64,000 nt of DNA from Paenibacillus ginsengarvi (GTDB lineage: Bacteria > Bacillota > Bacilli > Paenibacillales > NBRC-103111), in the NCBI RefSeq assembly GCF_003626695.1, contig NZ_RBAH01000014.1:124001-188000 (forward strand), in the 5' to 3' direction. The translations under genes were made by a program, and so were the position numbers. The notes under the pieces are model-generated. The model was not told the origin of the DNA and ran no database searches. It saw only the letters and a program-made list of their open reading frames with translations. Positions 15,610-23,706 of this stretch are shown piece after piece; position 1 is the stretch's first letter; the number at the start of each line of letters is the position of its first letter.

Positions 15610-16449
15610 ATGAACGAAAAAAAGACTTGGCGCCTGAACGGCTTTATCGGAATCATCCTGCTGCTGGCCATGATCGGCCTGGCCGTTTACGAATTTAGTG
15701 TGAATCGTCCCGCCATCGGAGTTCCGCTCATCGTCGTCTCCATCGTGCTGCTCAGCTCGATTACGGTTATCCAGCCGAACCAGTCGAAGGTTATCATCTT
15801 CTTCGGCAAATATATGGGGACTGTTCGCGAGGGCGGATTCTGGCTCGTTACTCCGTTTAGCAACCACCGCAAAGTATCGCTGCGCGTCCGCAACTTCAAC
15901 AGCGCTAAGCTGAAGGTGAACGATATCGAGGGTAACCCGATCGAAATCGCCGCAGTGGTCGTCTTCCGCGTCGTCGATACGGCCAAAGCGATGTTCGATG
16001 TGGAAAATTACGAGCAATTCGTGGAAATCCAAAGCGAAACGGCGCTCCGTCACGTCGCAAGCAGATATCCATACGACAGCTTGAACGCAGAAGGGTATTC
16101 GCTGCGAGGCAACTCCGAGGAAATCGCCGCCGAGCTCGCCGTCGAGCTGCAAAGCCGGCTCTCCGTAGCGGGAGTCGAAGTGACCGAAGCCCGGCTCACC
16201 CATCTCGCCTACTCGACGGAAATCGCCAGCGCCATGCTTCAGCGCCAGCAAGCCGCTGCCATCATCTCGGCCCGGGAGAAGATCGTTGAGGGCGCGATCG
16301 GCATGGTCCAATCCGCGATTAAGCAATTGGAAAAAGACGGCCTGCTGCTCGATCCGGAGCGCAAAGCCGCTATGGCCAACAATCTGATGGTAGCCATCGT
16401 GTCCGACCGGTCCGCGCAGCCGATCGTCAACGCGGGCTCGCTTTACTAA
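15610..16449 (+). CDS. SPFH (band 7/stomatin-like) membrane protein
   Basis: The 279-residue protein begins with two membrane helices (residues 8-25 and 31-48). An SPFH domain follows (VIQPNQSKVIIFFGKYMGTVREGGFWLVTPF, quoted as positions 52-82, with QSETALRHVASRYPYDSL later), then a coiled-coil-prone C-terminus rich in Ala, Glu and Gln. SPFH proteins form membrane-bound oligomers and help organise membrane domains or control membrane proteases. AAAGGAG nine bases before 15610 sets the start; the upstream in-frame ATG at 15499 covers the promoter. The next gene is a small ribbon-helix-helix protein 13 bp away. Confidence 0.88.
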   Translation: MNEKKTWRLNGFIGIILLLAMIGLAVYEFSVNRPAIGVPLIVVSIVLLSSITVIQPNQSKVIIFFGKYMGTVREGGFWLVTPFSNHRKVSLRVRNFNSAKLKVNDIEGNPIEIAAVVVFRVVDTAKAMFDVENYEQFVEIQSETALRHVASRYPYDSLNAEGYSLRGNSEEIAAELAVELQSRLSVAGVEVTEARLTHLAYSTEIASAMLQRQQAAAIISAREKIVEGAIGMVQSAIKQLEKDGLLLDPERKAAMANNLMVAIVSDRSAQPIVNAGSLY

Positions 16450-16462
16450 CGGAAGCAGCGCC

Positions 16463-16663
16463 ATGTCCGGCAAAAAAAACTTTCCTCTGCGCATCGATCC
16501 GAAGCTGTACGAAATATTGGAGCGATGGGCAGCAGACGAATTCCGCAGCGTTAACGCGCATCTCGAATATTTGCTGCGGGACAGTGCGCACCGGGCCGGC
16601 CGGCTCCCTGGCGGGCGGCAGCCTCCGGCCGCGCCTTCCGAACCCGAAGAACAGGACAAATAA
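16463..16663 (+). CDS. Small Arc-like ribbon-helix-helix protein
   Basis: The 66-residue protein starts with the beta-strand and helices typical of Arc/MetJ DNA-binding proteins (FPLRIDPKLYEILERWAADEF, then SVNAHLEYLLR). A disordered Pro/Glu-rich tail follows. It lies 13 bp after the SPFH gene and before a terminator, so the two form an operon. Pairing of an SPFH protein with an Arc-like protein recurs in Bacillales annotation, and the small protein may be a membrane-quality-control adaptor rather than a DNA binder. DNA binding is inferred only from the fold pattern. Confidence 0.78.
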   Translation: MSGKKNFPLRIDPKLYEILERWAADEFRSVNAHLEYLLRDSAHRAGRLPGGRQPPAAPSEPEEQDK

Positions 16664-16692
16664 GCGCAGTCCCCACGGGCTGCGCTTTTTTT
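16663..16692 (+). terminator. Terminator of the SPFH operon
   Basis: AGCGCAG/CTGCGCT stem followed by a run of eight T, starting in the stop codon of the small gene. Confidence 0.85.
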
Positions 16693-16746
16693 CCAAAATG
16701 GCTATTACCGCCCGATGAATCACCTGAAAGAGAGGCTGCTGCCGAT

Positions 16747-17733
16747 ATGATATCCATGCTGTACAACCGGTACAAAAGCTGGATCTGGCTCCTGCTTGCG
16801 CTCCTGTTCGCCACCGGAGCTTACTCGAAAGGGTCCCGCGGCTTGGAAGGGGAGATGCTGCTGAACGCCGGACTGGGAGCAGCTTGCCTGCTCGTCTGGG
16901 GTTTCCTCCTCATCCGTAAGCCGAAAATACGTGAAGGAACCGACGCGCTCATCCAATCGTCGTCCCCGCTGCCGGCATGGCGTCTCGTCGCCTTGTTTAC
17001 GCTGGCTGGCGCGTTTGCAGCCACCGCAATGATCCCATACCAGCTTCAAACGGGTTTACTCGAAACGGCGGTGAAGACAAGTCCGCTCCCGCCCGCGGCG
17101 CTCGCGGGGATTACCGTGTTGCAAACGGCGATATTTTGCTTCGTCGCCAGCTTCATCGGAGTAAAACTGGCTCCGAAAGCCGGACTAGGCGCCCCCTTGC
17201 TCGCCGCCTGGCTGAACCGGGAGCAGCCGCCGAAGCTGTCCGGCAGATGGATTGCAGCAGCCGCGATTGGCAGCGCCATCGGCACGCTTCTCATTTTCGC
17301 GCTGGAAAGCTTCATTTTTCAGCCGCGCATGGAGCCGGCCGGAGTTTCCCCCTCCGCCAGTATCTGGAGTGCCGCGCTGATCGTATTTTACGGCGGTATC
17401 GTGGAGGAAGTGCTGCTTCGCCTGTTTCTGATGACGCTGATCGTCTGGCTGCTTTCCATCCCGCTGCGGCGGCGGCGGCGGCCGATTCCGCCATTTTTGT
17501 ATTGGGGGGCCATCGTGCTGGCCGCCGTTTTGTTCGGTCTCGGGCATTTGCCGGCTACGAACGTTATGTTCGGCTCCCTGAACGCGCTGCTAGTTATCCG
17601 TGCGCTTGTGCTGAACGGCCTCCTAGGTATCTGGTTCGGCTACCTGTACTGGAAAAAGGGACTGGAATACGCCATCATCGCGCATCTGCTGGCCGATGTC
17701 TTCCTTCACGTCGTCCCCCAGCTTTTTATTTAA
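16747..17733 (+). CDS. CPBP-family (Abi/CAAX-like) intramembrane protease
   Basis: The 328-residue protein has about eight membrane helices. The catalytic motifs of the CPBP family are present: EExxxR (VEEVLLRLF, about residues 218-226), FGLGHL in the middle, and HxxxD (IAHLLADVFLH) near the C-terminus. Such proteases are glutamate-type membrane peptidases, in bacteria often linked to bacteriocin maturation or immunity; no bacteriocin gene is visible here. The 3' end overlaps the clpP gene from the opposite strand by 8 bp. Confidence 0.84.
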   Translation: MISMLYNRYKSWIWLLLALLFATGAYSKGSRGLEGEMLLNAGLGAACLLVWGFLLIRKPKIREGTDALIQSSSPLPAWRLVALFTLAGAFAATAMIPYQLQTGLLETAVKTSPLPPAALAGITVLQTAIFCFVASFIGVKLAPKAGLGAPLLAAWLNREQPPKLSGRWIAAAAIGSAIGTLLIFALESFIFQPRMEPAGVSPSASIWSAALIVFYGGIVEEVLLRLFLMTLIVWLLSIPLRRRRRPIPPFLYWGAIVLAAVLFGLGHLPATNVMFGSLNALLVIRALVLNGLLGIWFGYLYWKKGLEYAIIAHLLADVFLHVVPQLFI

Positions 17734-18304
17734 TAATTTTATCGATCAGCCCGTAAGCCAGCGCCTCTTCCGCCGTAAAAAATTTGTCCCGGTCCGTATC
17801 GCGCTCGATCGTCTCCAGCGGCTGGCCGGTCCTCTCGGCGAGAATCGAGTTCAGCAGCGCCCGGGTGCGGAGCATCCAGTCGGAGCGGATTTTGATGTCC
17901 GCCGCCTGGCCTTGCGAGCCTCCCCACGGCTGATGGATCATCACCTCGGCGTTCGGCAGCGCCGCCCGTTTGCCTTTGGCTCCGCCCGCCAGTATGATCG
18001 AGCCTGCCGATGCGGCCATGCCCACGCAAATCGTCGCTACGTCGGGCTTGATGAACTGCATCGTGTCGTAGATCGCCATGCAGGCCGTCGTCGAGCCTCC
18101 CGGCGAGTTGACATACAAACTGATATCTTTCTCCGGATCGTCTCCGGCCAGAAACAGCAGCTGCGCGACAATCGCATTCGCCATCTGATCGTTGAACTCG
18201 GTGCCGACGAAGATGATGCGATCCTTGAGCAGCCGGGAATAGATGTCGTAAGACCGTTCCCCTCGGCTGCTTTGTTCCACTACTACCGGTACGTATACGC
18301 TCAT
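17726..18304 (-). CDS. clpP: ATP-dependent Clp protease proteolytic subunit (ClpP paralog)
   Basis: The 192-residue peptidase has the complete triad: Ser99 (GMAASAGS), His124 (VMIHQPWGG) and the Asp of ERDTDRD near 169. Fourteen subunits form the degradation chamber fed by ClpC/ClpX/ClpE. The SAGSIILAGG block differs from the MGAFLLAAG seen in the main Bacillus ClpP, so this is probably a second ClpP. AAAGGAAGG upstream places the start at 18304; the upstream in-frame Met at 18346 lacks a site. The stop codon lies inside the end of the opposite CPBP gene. Confidence 0.92.
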   Translation of the reverse strand: MSVYVPVVVEQSSRGERSYDIYSRLLKDRIIFVGTEFNDQMANAIVAQLLFLAGDDPEKDISLYVNSPGGSTTACMAIYDTMQFIKPDVATICVGMAASAGSIILAGGAKGKRAALPNAEVMIHQPWGGSQGQAADIKIRSDWMLRTRALLNSILAERTGQPLETIERDTDRDKFFTAEEALAYGLIDKIIK

Positions 18305-18364
18305 GCCGTGCACCTTCCTTTCGTCCGCTTTATGGGCTTCTTGCAAGTGATCGGCGGCTATTCG

Positions 18365-18652
18365 TCAGGCCGCCATGCGAATAGACGTAGACGCATGTGT
18401 AGTGCTCTTGGCCGTCGCCCAAAAACCCGAGCCGACGTAAATTACGGTAGCCGCAGGCTTCGCCCCGCCATCCGCTCCCGGCATCGCCCGCGTCACTACC
18501 GAAGGCTCGGCGATCAAGCGCTGAGCGGCTGCCGGCTTAATCGAAACGACGTTACCGCTGCCGCCGGATGAGGCTTCGTCTTGCCGCTGCTTTTCCTTCT
18601 GGGCTGTCTCCCAACTGACAACCGCCTTCTCTTCTTGCCTGTTTGCCTCCAT
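18365..18652 (-). CDS. Hypothetical 95-residue protein after the ArsR-like regulator
   Basis: I do not recognise this protein. It starts at an ATG (18652) that overlaps the end of the regulator, with GGAGAGG about nine bases upstream, which supports a coupled two-gene operon. The first half is charged and rich in Glu, Gln and Lys; the second half is Ala/Ser/Thr-rich with no signal peptide or membrane helix. The composition could also come from a non-coding frame in GC-rich DNA, so confidence is limited. Confidence 0.4.
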   Translation of the reverse strand: MEANRQEEKAVVSWETAQKEKQRQDEASSGGSGNVVSIKPAAAQRLIAEPSVVTRAMPGADGGAKPAATVIYVGSGFWATAKSTTHASTSIRMAA

Positions 18653-18656
18653 ACGC

Positions 18657-19313
18657 TCAATCCTCTCCACTGCGAATTTGCGGATATACGGCGATTAATA
18701 CATCATACAGCTCGGCGTCGCTTTCATTCGCCTCGGGCGGCTTATTCGCGGAACGTCCTTCGTCTTCAGCCGCTCCGTATTTCGCCGTGAGCTGGCGCAC
18801 CGCCTCTAGGTAGTCCTGCACAAACAACTGCCGCGCCTCTTCCCCGGCAAGCCGGACCGTTGCGGATAACGAGGCGCTGTGCACCGCCATCCCCGCCTCC
18901 GACCGCTCCAGCAGACGAAGCGCGTCGCGCTTCAGCTTGTCGGACGTATGGACGAGATGGGAAAGCGATCCGTCCTCCTTCATCCGCCGCACCGTTTCCG
19001 GCTCGAAGCCGAGGGCATCCGACAGGATGAACGACTTGGCGATAGCCTGATACAGCACCCCTACCAGATTGCGCACTTGACGGGACCCCATCCGGCGCAC
19101 AAGCCCGACCTTTTCCAGCGCTTTCAGATGATAGTTTATTTTTTGCGGCGTTTGCCCCATCATCCGGCCGATCTCGGCCGCAGAAACGGGCTCGTGCATA
19201 TTCGCGAGTATTAGCGCGCGAAGCGGGTTCAGCAGGGCGACTGCCTGCTGCGGATCTTGAACGACGACGGTTTCCGCCGGTAACTCGTTAGCCACGTTTA
19301 TCACCATATACAA
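18657..19313 (-). CDS. ArsR-like winged-helix transcriptional regulator
   Basis: The 218-residue protein has an N-terminal winged helix (NPLRALILANMHEPVSAAEIG, then GQTPQKINYHLKALEKVGLV) of the ArsR/HTH_20 type. A longer, mostly helical C-terminal part without the metal-binding CxC of classical ArsR suggests a small-molecule ligand. The exact start is uncertain: no clear ribosome site precedes the ATG at 19313, and a GTG two codons later is possible. Two direct repeats TTTTATTACGT just upstream are likely operators. Confidence 0.72.
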   Translation of the reverse strand: MYMVINVANELPAETVVVQDPQQAVALLNPLRALILANMHEPVSAAEIGRMMGQTPQKINYHLKALEKVGLVRRMGSRQVRNLVGVLYQAIAKSFILSDALGFEPETVRRMKEDGSLSHLVHTSDKLKRDALRLLERSEAGMAVHSASLSATVRLAGEEARQLFVQDYLEAVRQLTAKYGAAEDEGRSANKPPEANESDAELYDVLIAVYPQIRSGED

Positions 19314-19316
19314 AGT

Positions 19317-19345
19317 TTTTATTACGTAAAAATATTTTATTACGT
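19317..19345. promoter_or_regulatory. Direct repeat TTTTATTACGT (two copies), candidate operator
   Basis: Identical 11-bp copies lie at 19317-19327 and 19335-19345, one and a half helical turns apart (18 bp). They are between the ArsR-like gene and the divergent DUF2515 gene, with the first copy only 3 bp from the regulator start. Confidence 0.5.
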
Positions 19346-19469
19346 GGAGTTTGTTTTGTCAAATGAGATCCGCCCCGTTACCGGCAGCCCATCTCCCGTC
19401 GCTGCATGTATCTTTTCTGCGATCCATATACTGAATAGGGAAACGATGGAGCCGCTTGGAGGGGATCGG

Positions 19470-20768
19470 ATGAATCGGACGGAAGAACGTTTTCGGGAGC
19501 GCGGCGTATGGAAGCGGCTGCTCTCGGTTCCTCGGAACGTCTTCTCTTACTGGAGCGGTAAAGCGGCCGGGTGGTGGCAATCGGAGCAATTGTCGCAGGG
19601 CGCCCAAACGCTCATCATCGACAGAGCCGAGGTCAAGCGGCTGCGGCAGGCCTTATCACGCTTGGAAACGGCCGGAACGCCTCCCCGCATGACGGCGGAG
19701 GAACGGCTCCTGACCGAGGCCATCCGTGAAGAAACAAGGCGGATGAATCGCAATAATGTCACCCGCACTACGGCGTACTTGCGGCTGTTCGAGCGTACGC
19801 CCGAGCTTCATTGGGCGTTTCTCGCGCATATGGTATCGCGCAACGGCGGATGGAACATGACCGATCTGAAGGGCGAGCTCGTATCGCGGCTCGTCGGGGA
19901 GAGCGCAGCGGAGGCTTTATTCGACTTTTTGGAGACGTCCAATTCGTATATTTTTCACGACGCCTATCCGCAGCTTCGGCTGTTCGAGAAGTCGAAGGAA
20001 CACGGCCGGTCCCTGTTCCATCTGCTGCCGGCTTTTGGCGTGTCTTCGTTCATGCGTCCGGTTTGGGAGCAGTTTTGGCGCGAGCGCCGTCCGGCCCTGC
20101 TTACGGTCGGACTGATCGTCAACGAGCAGCACTATATCGAAAAGCGTATCGTCCAAAACGAAACGTTCAAGATCGCCGTTCTCGATACACCGGCCTTCTG
20201 GACGCATTCGCTGCTTCAGCTGAATGCGGTTGTGTTTCCGTATGCGAAAAAGGAGTCGCCGCCGAAGCCGAGCGGCGGGCCGGAGCAAGCCGGAGCAGAC
20301 GATTACCGGCTCGCGGGCCTCGTGATCGAAAGCTTCAGCAATTTGCGGGAACGCATCGAATTCGGGCAAAAGCTGTATGCGGTGCTGTTTGGCGTTCCCG
20401 CCGTGCTGACGCAAGCCCGCTTATTCGCCGCCCGCCATCCGCATACCGGCTCCCGCGCCGATTATTGGCCTAGCGTGTTCGCTCCCGTTCGCCATACGCC
20501 TCCCCAGACGGCGTACAAGGAGAAGCTGGACGGCGGCAAACTGCTGCCGGATGCGTCTCCCCTCTACAGCCCGAAGCTGGAGCAGGCGTGGAAGGACGTG
20601 CCCCTCGCGGACCCGGAGCGCGGCGATTGGCACCGGTTAGGCGCAAGTCCGCTTCGCTACTTCGAAACGATGCGGCCCCCGCTTTCGTTCGAGATGACGA
20701 ACGAATACGAGTTCATTCTGAACAAGCTGGAGCTGGCCGTTATGGCCGGCAGTTTGCTGACGGATTGA
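19470..20768 (+). CDS. DUF2515 family protein (YppC-like)
   Basis: The 432-residue protein carries the conserved block of DUF2515 (RNNVTRTTAYLRLF, LHWAFLAHMVSRNGGWNMTD). The family is common in spore-forming Bacillales (YppC in Bacillus subtilis) and has no known biochemical function. No signal peptide, but the N-terminus is basic and may touch the membrane. GGAGGGG six bases before 19470 fixes this start, which is well downstream of an in-frame ATG near 19344 that lies in the operator region. It is divergent from the ArsR-like gene and is followed by a candidate small RNA on the other strand. Confidence 0.8.
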   Translation: MNRTEERFRERGVWKRLLSVPRNVFSYWSGKAAGWWQSEQLSQGAQTLIIDRAEVKRLRQALSRLETAGTPPRMTAEERLLTEAIREETRRMNRNNVTRTTAYLRLFERTPELHWAFLAHMVSRNGGWNMTDLKGELVSRLVGESAAEALFDFLETSNSYIFHDAYPQLRLFEKSKEHGRSLFHLLPAFGVSSFMRPVWEQFWRERRPALLTVGLIVNEQHYIEKRIVQNETFKIAVLDTPAFWTHSLLQLNAVVFPYAKKESPPKPSGGPEQAGADDYRLAGLVIESFSNLRERIEFGQKLYAVLFGVPAVLTQARLFAARHPHTGSRADYWPSVFAPVRHTPPQTAYKEKLDGGKLLPDASPLYSPKLEQAWKDVPLADPERGDWHRLGASPLRYFETMRPPLSFEMTNEYEFILNKLELAVMAGSLLTD

Positions 20769-20788
20769 GCGGGTCCGGGGCTTCGTAC

Positions 20789-20856
20789 AAAAAAAGAGAC
20801 CCGCAAGGCAACGGGCCGCGGGTCTTCGGAAATATATATATTCAAAAAGGGGGTCG
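20789..20856 (-). ncRNA. Candidate small RNA, copy A
   Basis: On the minus strand a TATAAT box (20863-20868) is followed by a short C-rich stretch GTCGACCCCCTTTTTG, an AU-rich stretch, and a terminator with an 8-bp stem (AGACCCGC/GCGGGTCT) and seven T. This predicts an RNA of about 68 bases. A 36-bp block covering the -10 and the C-rich start (20835-20870) is identical in copy B at 24671-24706. The terminator is also conserved, while the sequence around it differs. No -35 is obvious. Expression has not been shown; the C-rich segment could pair with G-rich ribosome sites. Confidence 0.55.
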
Positions 20857-20928
20857 ACTTTTATTATAGGTTCGCTTCATTAAGGGAAGATGAAAGTAAT
20901 GTTTCAATTGTATTACAAATTTTCTCCG

Positions 20929-22557
20929 TTATCCCCGATTGCCGCTTGACGCTGCAGGCCTACGCACGAAACGGCTCATAACTTTCCGCAGCGGACCCGG
21001 CAGTCGAGCCACATCCTCGGCCGTAACGACCTTCGTCAAGGCAAGAAGCCCGATATAAAGCCCAAACGCGACCCCGCCTACGAGTATCGCATCCACCATA
21101 TGGCTCATCCGGTAGCCGAACGGCTGCACATATCGGTGGGCGAGCAGCTCGAGCCCGAAACCGGCCGCATAGGCGAGGAGCGTCGTGAACGCGAGTCCGG
21201 TCCACTTTTTGCCCAGAATCGTGTAATCGACATGCTTCCGCAGCACGACCAGATTAAGCTGCGCCATAACGATAAAGCAAAGCGCCGTAGCGGCGATAAT
21301 GCCATAGATGCCGATGACCGGAGCGAGCAAAAAGCTGACTACAAGCTTGACGACGATCCCGATCCCGACATGCACGATCAGCGGACGCATCTGCCCGATG
21401 CCCATCAGCACGGCGCCCGACGTCTGCATGACAATCTGGAAAACGGCGATTGCCGTCAGCATCGCAATAATGCCGGTGCCGCTATCGTCGCCGAACATGA
21501 AAATATTGATCGGCCGCGCAGCGGCGCAGATCGCCAGCACAAGCGGCAGCCCCGTAATGACGGAGATGTAGAGCGCCTTGGATGCTTGCGCATTAACGGT
21601 CGCCATATCCTTTTTCGCGAACGCGGACGAGATGACCGGTACGGTCGACTGACTCAGCGCTATCGCCAAAATGATCGGGATGCCGGCGAGCGACTGCGCC
21701 CGGCCGCCCAAAATGCCAAGCGCGTCCACCGCCGCCGCATGGCCGATGTCCGTCTCCAGCAGGCCCACCGTAATCGTAGTGTCGATCGCATTGATAAGCG
21801 GCACGGCCAGAGAGAACAGCACGATCGGAACGGATACCTTGAACAGCTTGCGGAAAATGTCCCCGTAGCTCATCCGGGCAACCGGCGTACGATTGCCGGT
21901 CTCGCCGCTGCGGCGGTCCTCCCGCTTCAGCTTCATCCCGTAATACAGCATGACGAGCACCGCTCCCACACTGCCGGCTACGCCGCCGAACGAAGCACCG
22001 GCTACCGCCCAGTCGTGTCCCCAGCCGATTTGCAGCAGCAAATAGGCCAGCCCGACCGCGACGACGATCCGCAGCAGCTGCTCGACGATTTGCGAGAGGC
22101 CGTTCGGCGCCATGCGCTGGCGTCCCTGGAAATAACCTCGCATGATCGCGATAACCGGAAACAGCAGCAGCGCCGGAGCCAGCGCGCGGATCGACAGCGC
22201 CGTTGCCGGGACCTTCGATATCGTTTCGTAAGCGGGAGCGAGCACGATGAGTAGTACCGTCATGACAGCCCCGGCGGTAAGCGCGAACAGCACGGCGGCC
22301 TTGTAGATCCGGTTCGCCTCGTCGTACTGCCCGAGCGCCGTCCGCTCGGATACGAGCTTGCTGAGCGCGCTTGGAATACCGGCCGTCGCCACGACGAGCA
22401 GCATCATGTAAATGTTGAAGGCGTTCGAATACGTCGCCATCCCGTTATTGTCCAGCAGGTAGATGAGCGGGATCCGCTGCACCGCGCCCAGTACGCGGGC
22501 GATCAGCGCCGCAAGCGCGAGTATGATCGTGCCTTTGACCAAAGAATCTTTCGACAA
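20929..22557 (-). CDS. MATE/MurJ-like polysaccharide flippase (YtgP/SpoVB family)
   Basis: The 542-residue protein has about 14 membrane helices and starts LSKDSLVKGTIILALAALIA, the typical opening of YtgP/SpoVB proteins. Such flippases move lipid-linked cell wall precursors across the membrane; SpoVB acts in spore cortex formation and YtgP (AmJ/MurJ group) in growth. AGGAAGG nine bases upstream of a TTG at 22557 supports that start; the open frame extends 69 codons further but with non-membrane, low-quality sequence. The length matches YtgP better than SpoVB. It is divergent from the AraC gene. Confidence 0.86.
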   Translation of the reverse strand: MSKDSLVKGTIILALAALIARVLGAVQRIPLIYLLDNNGMATYSNAFNIYMMLLVVATAGIPSALSKLVSERTALGQYDEANRIYKAAVLFALTAGAVMTVLLIVLAPAYETISKVPATALSIRALAPALLLFPVIAIMRGYFQGRQRMAPNGLSQIVEQLLRIVVAVGLAYLLLQIGWGHDWAVAGASFGGVAGSVGAVLVMLYYGMKLKREDRRSGETGNRTPVARMSYGDIFRKLFKVSVPIVLFSLAVPLINAIDTTITVGLLETDIGHAAAVDALGILGGRAQSLAGIPIILAIALSQSTVPVISSAFAKKDMATVNAQASKALYISVITGLPLVLAICAAARPINIFMFGDDSGTGIIAMLTAIAVFQIVMQTSGAVLMGIGQMRPLIVHVGIGIVVKLVVSFLLAPVIGIYGIIAATALCFIVMAQLNLVVLRKHVDYTILGKKWTGLAFTTLLAYAAGFGLELLAHRYVQPFGYRMSHMVDAILVGGVAFGLYIGLLALTKVVTAEDVARLPGPLRKVMSRFVRRPAASSGNRG

Positions 22558-22747
22558 GAGCTTGTACCTTCCTCCGAAATTAATAAATGACGGATTCATT
22601 ATACAACGATTCGTCCGCGAACTCACCCTCTTCCCGGCAATGAAACACGAATAACGTCCGCATGTCTGTATCCTTTCGCCGGGTCCTGTGATACAATCGG
22701 GGCAAATTACTTTTCTTGGCGGCCATGCCGGCAGGGAGGCGCTCTTT

Positions 22748-23644
22748 TTGACCCGGTTCAGCAACGACGCTTTTTTGGAAAGCCCCGACTTCCCGTTTCA
22801 TCTCGCCTTGTACGAATTCAAGCGCGGCGAGTCGGTCGCTCCGCATTCGCATGAATTTATCGAATTTGTATATGTATACGGCGGTACGGGCACGCACGAA
22901 TACCGCGGCATCGGCTACCCGATCCGCGAAGGCGACGTGTTCGTCATCGAGCCCGGCGCGGAGCACGCCTACCGCGCCGGAAGCGACAAGCAGCCGCTCG
23001 AGGTGTACAACATCCTGGTCGCGCCCGCGCTGCTTCGCCACGAGATGGAGGCGCTGTTCCGCGTCTCCTCCTTCGTTGACTTTTTTTACGTGGAGCCGTT
23101 CCTGCGCGAATCGGCGCAGTTTCAGTCGCGGCTGACGCTGACGCCGCAGCACCGGATCGAAATGAAGCTGCTCATCGAGCGAATCGGCGAGGAGTACCGC
23201 GAGAAGAAGCCCGGCTACCGCATCCTGGTGAAAACCCGCCTGATCGAGATGCTCGTCTTCCTAAGCCGCTGCTACAGCGGGCTGCTGCATAAGCCGATGA
23301 CGTCGAATGCGGGCGAGGAAAGCCTGATGCGTCGGATCGCCGAATTTATCGAGCTGCATCACGCAAGTCCGCTCACGCTTGCGCAGATGAGCCAGATGTG
23401 CGATATGAGCCAGTCGGCCTTTACGCTTAAGTTCAAGCAGCATATCGGCAAGTCGTTCCTCGAGTACCGCAACGACATTCGCCTCGAGACGGCAAAGAAG
23501 CTGCTAGCCTCGACCGATTATACGATTCTCCGCGTGTCCCAGGAGGTCGGCTTCGACGATCTCAGCTTTTTCAATAAGCTGTTCAAGCAGGCGGAGGGCG
23601 TGACGCCAGGGCAATTCAGGCGGACGAATCCGGAAACGGGATAG
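22748..23644 (+). CDS. AraC-family transcriptional regulator with cupin sensor domain
   Basis: The 298-residue protein has an N-terminal cupin (APHSHEFIEFVYVYGGTG, then GDVFVIEPGAEHAY) and a C-terminal double helix-turn-helix (LTLAQMSQMCDMSQSAFTLKF, VSQEVGFDDLSFFNKLFKQ). These proteins usually sense a sugar or related compound and activate neighbouring catabolic genes. GGGAGG eight bases before a TTG at 22748 favours that start; a GTG at 22688 is in frame, but it sits in a TGTGATACAAT promoter-like box. It converges on the PhyH gene, a plausible target. Confidence 0.88.
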   Translation: MTRFSNDAFLESPDFPFHLALYEFKRGESVAPHSHEFIEFVYVYGGTGTHEYRGIGYPIREGDVFVIEPGAEHAYRAGSDKQPLEVYNILVAPALLRHEMEALFRVSSFVDFFYVEPFLRESAQFQSRLTLTPQHRIEMKLLIERIGEEYREKKPGYRILVKTRLIEMLVFLSRCYSGLLHKPMTSNAGEESLMRRIAEFIELHHASPLTLAQMSQMCDMSQSAFTLKFKQHIGKSFLEYRNDIRLETAKKLLASTDYTILRVSQEVGFDDLSFFNKLFKQAEGVTPGQFRRTNPETG

Positions 23645-23651
23645 AACGGGC

Positions 23652-23689
23652 AAAAAAGGACTTCTCCCGCTTGAGGAAAAGTCCTTTTT
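23652..23689. terminator. Bidirectional terminator between the AraC and PhyH genes
   Basis: AAAAGGACTT pairs with AAGTCCTTTT. A-rich and T-rich flanks on both sides allow it to serve both converging genes. Confidence 0.8.
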
Positions 23690-23706
23690 GCTGCGGCCTT
23701 TGCGGC

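Noticed and set aside
20792..20845. Hairpin after the DUF2515 gene as its own terminator
   Set aside because: On the plus strand the stem is followed by CTTCGGAAATA, not T. The T-run is on the minus strand, so it ends the candidate small RNA.
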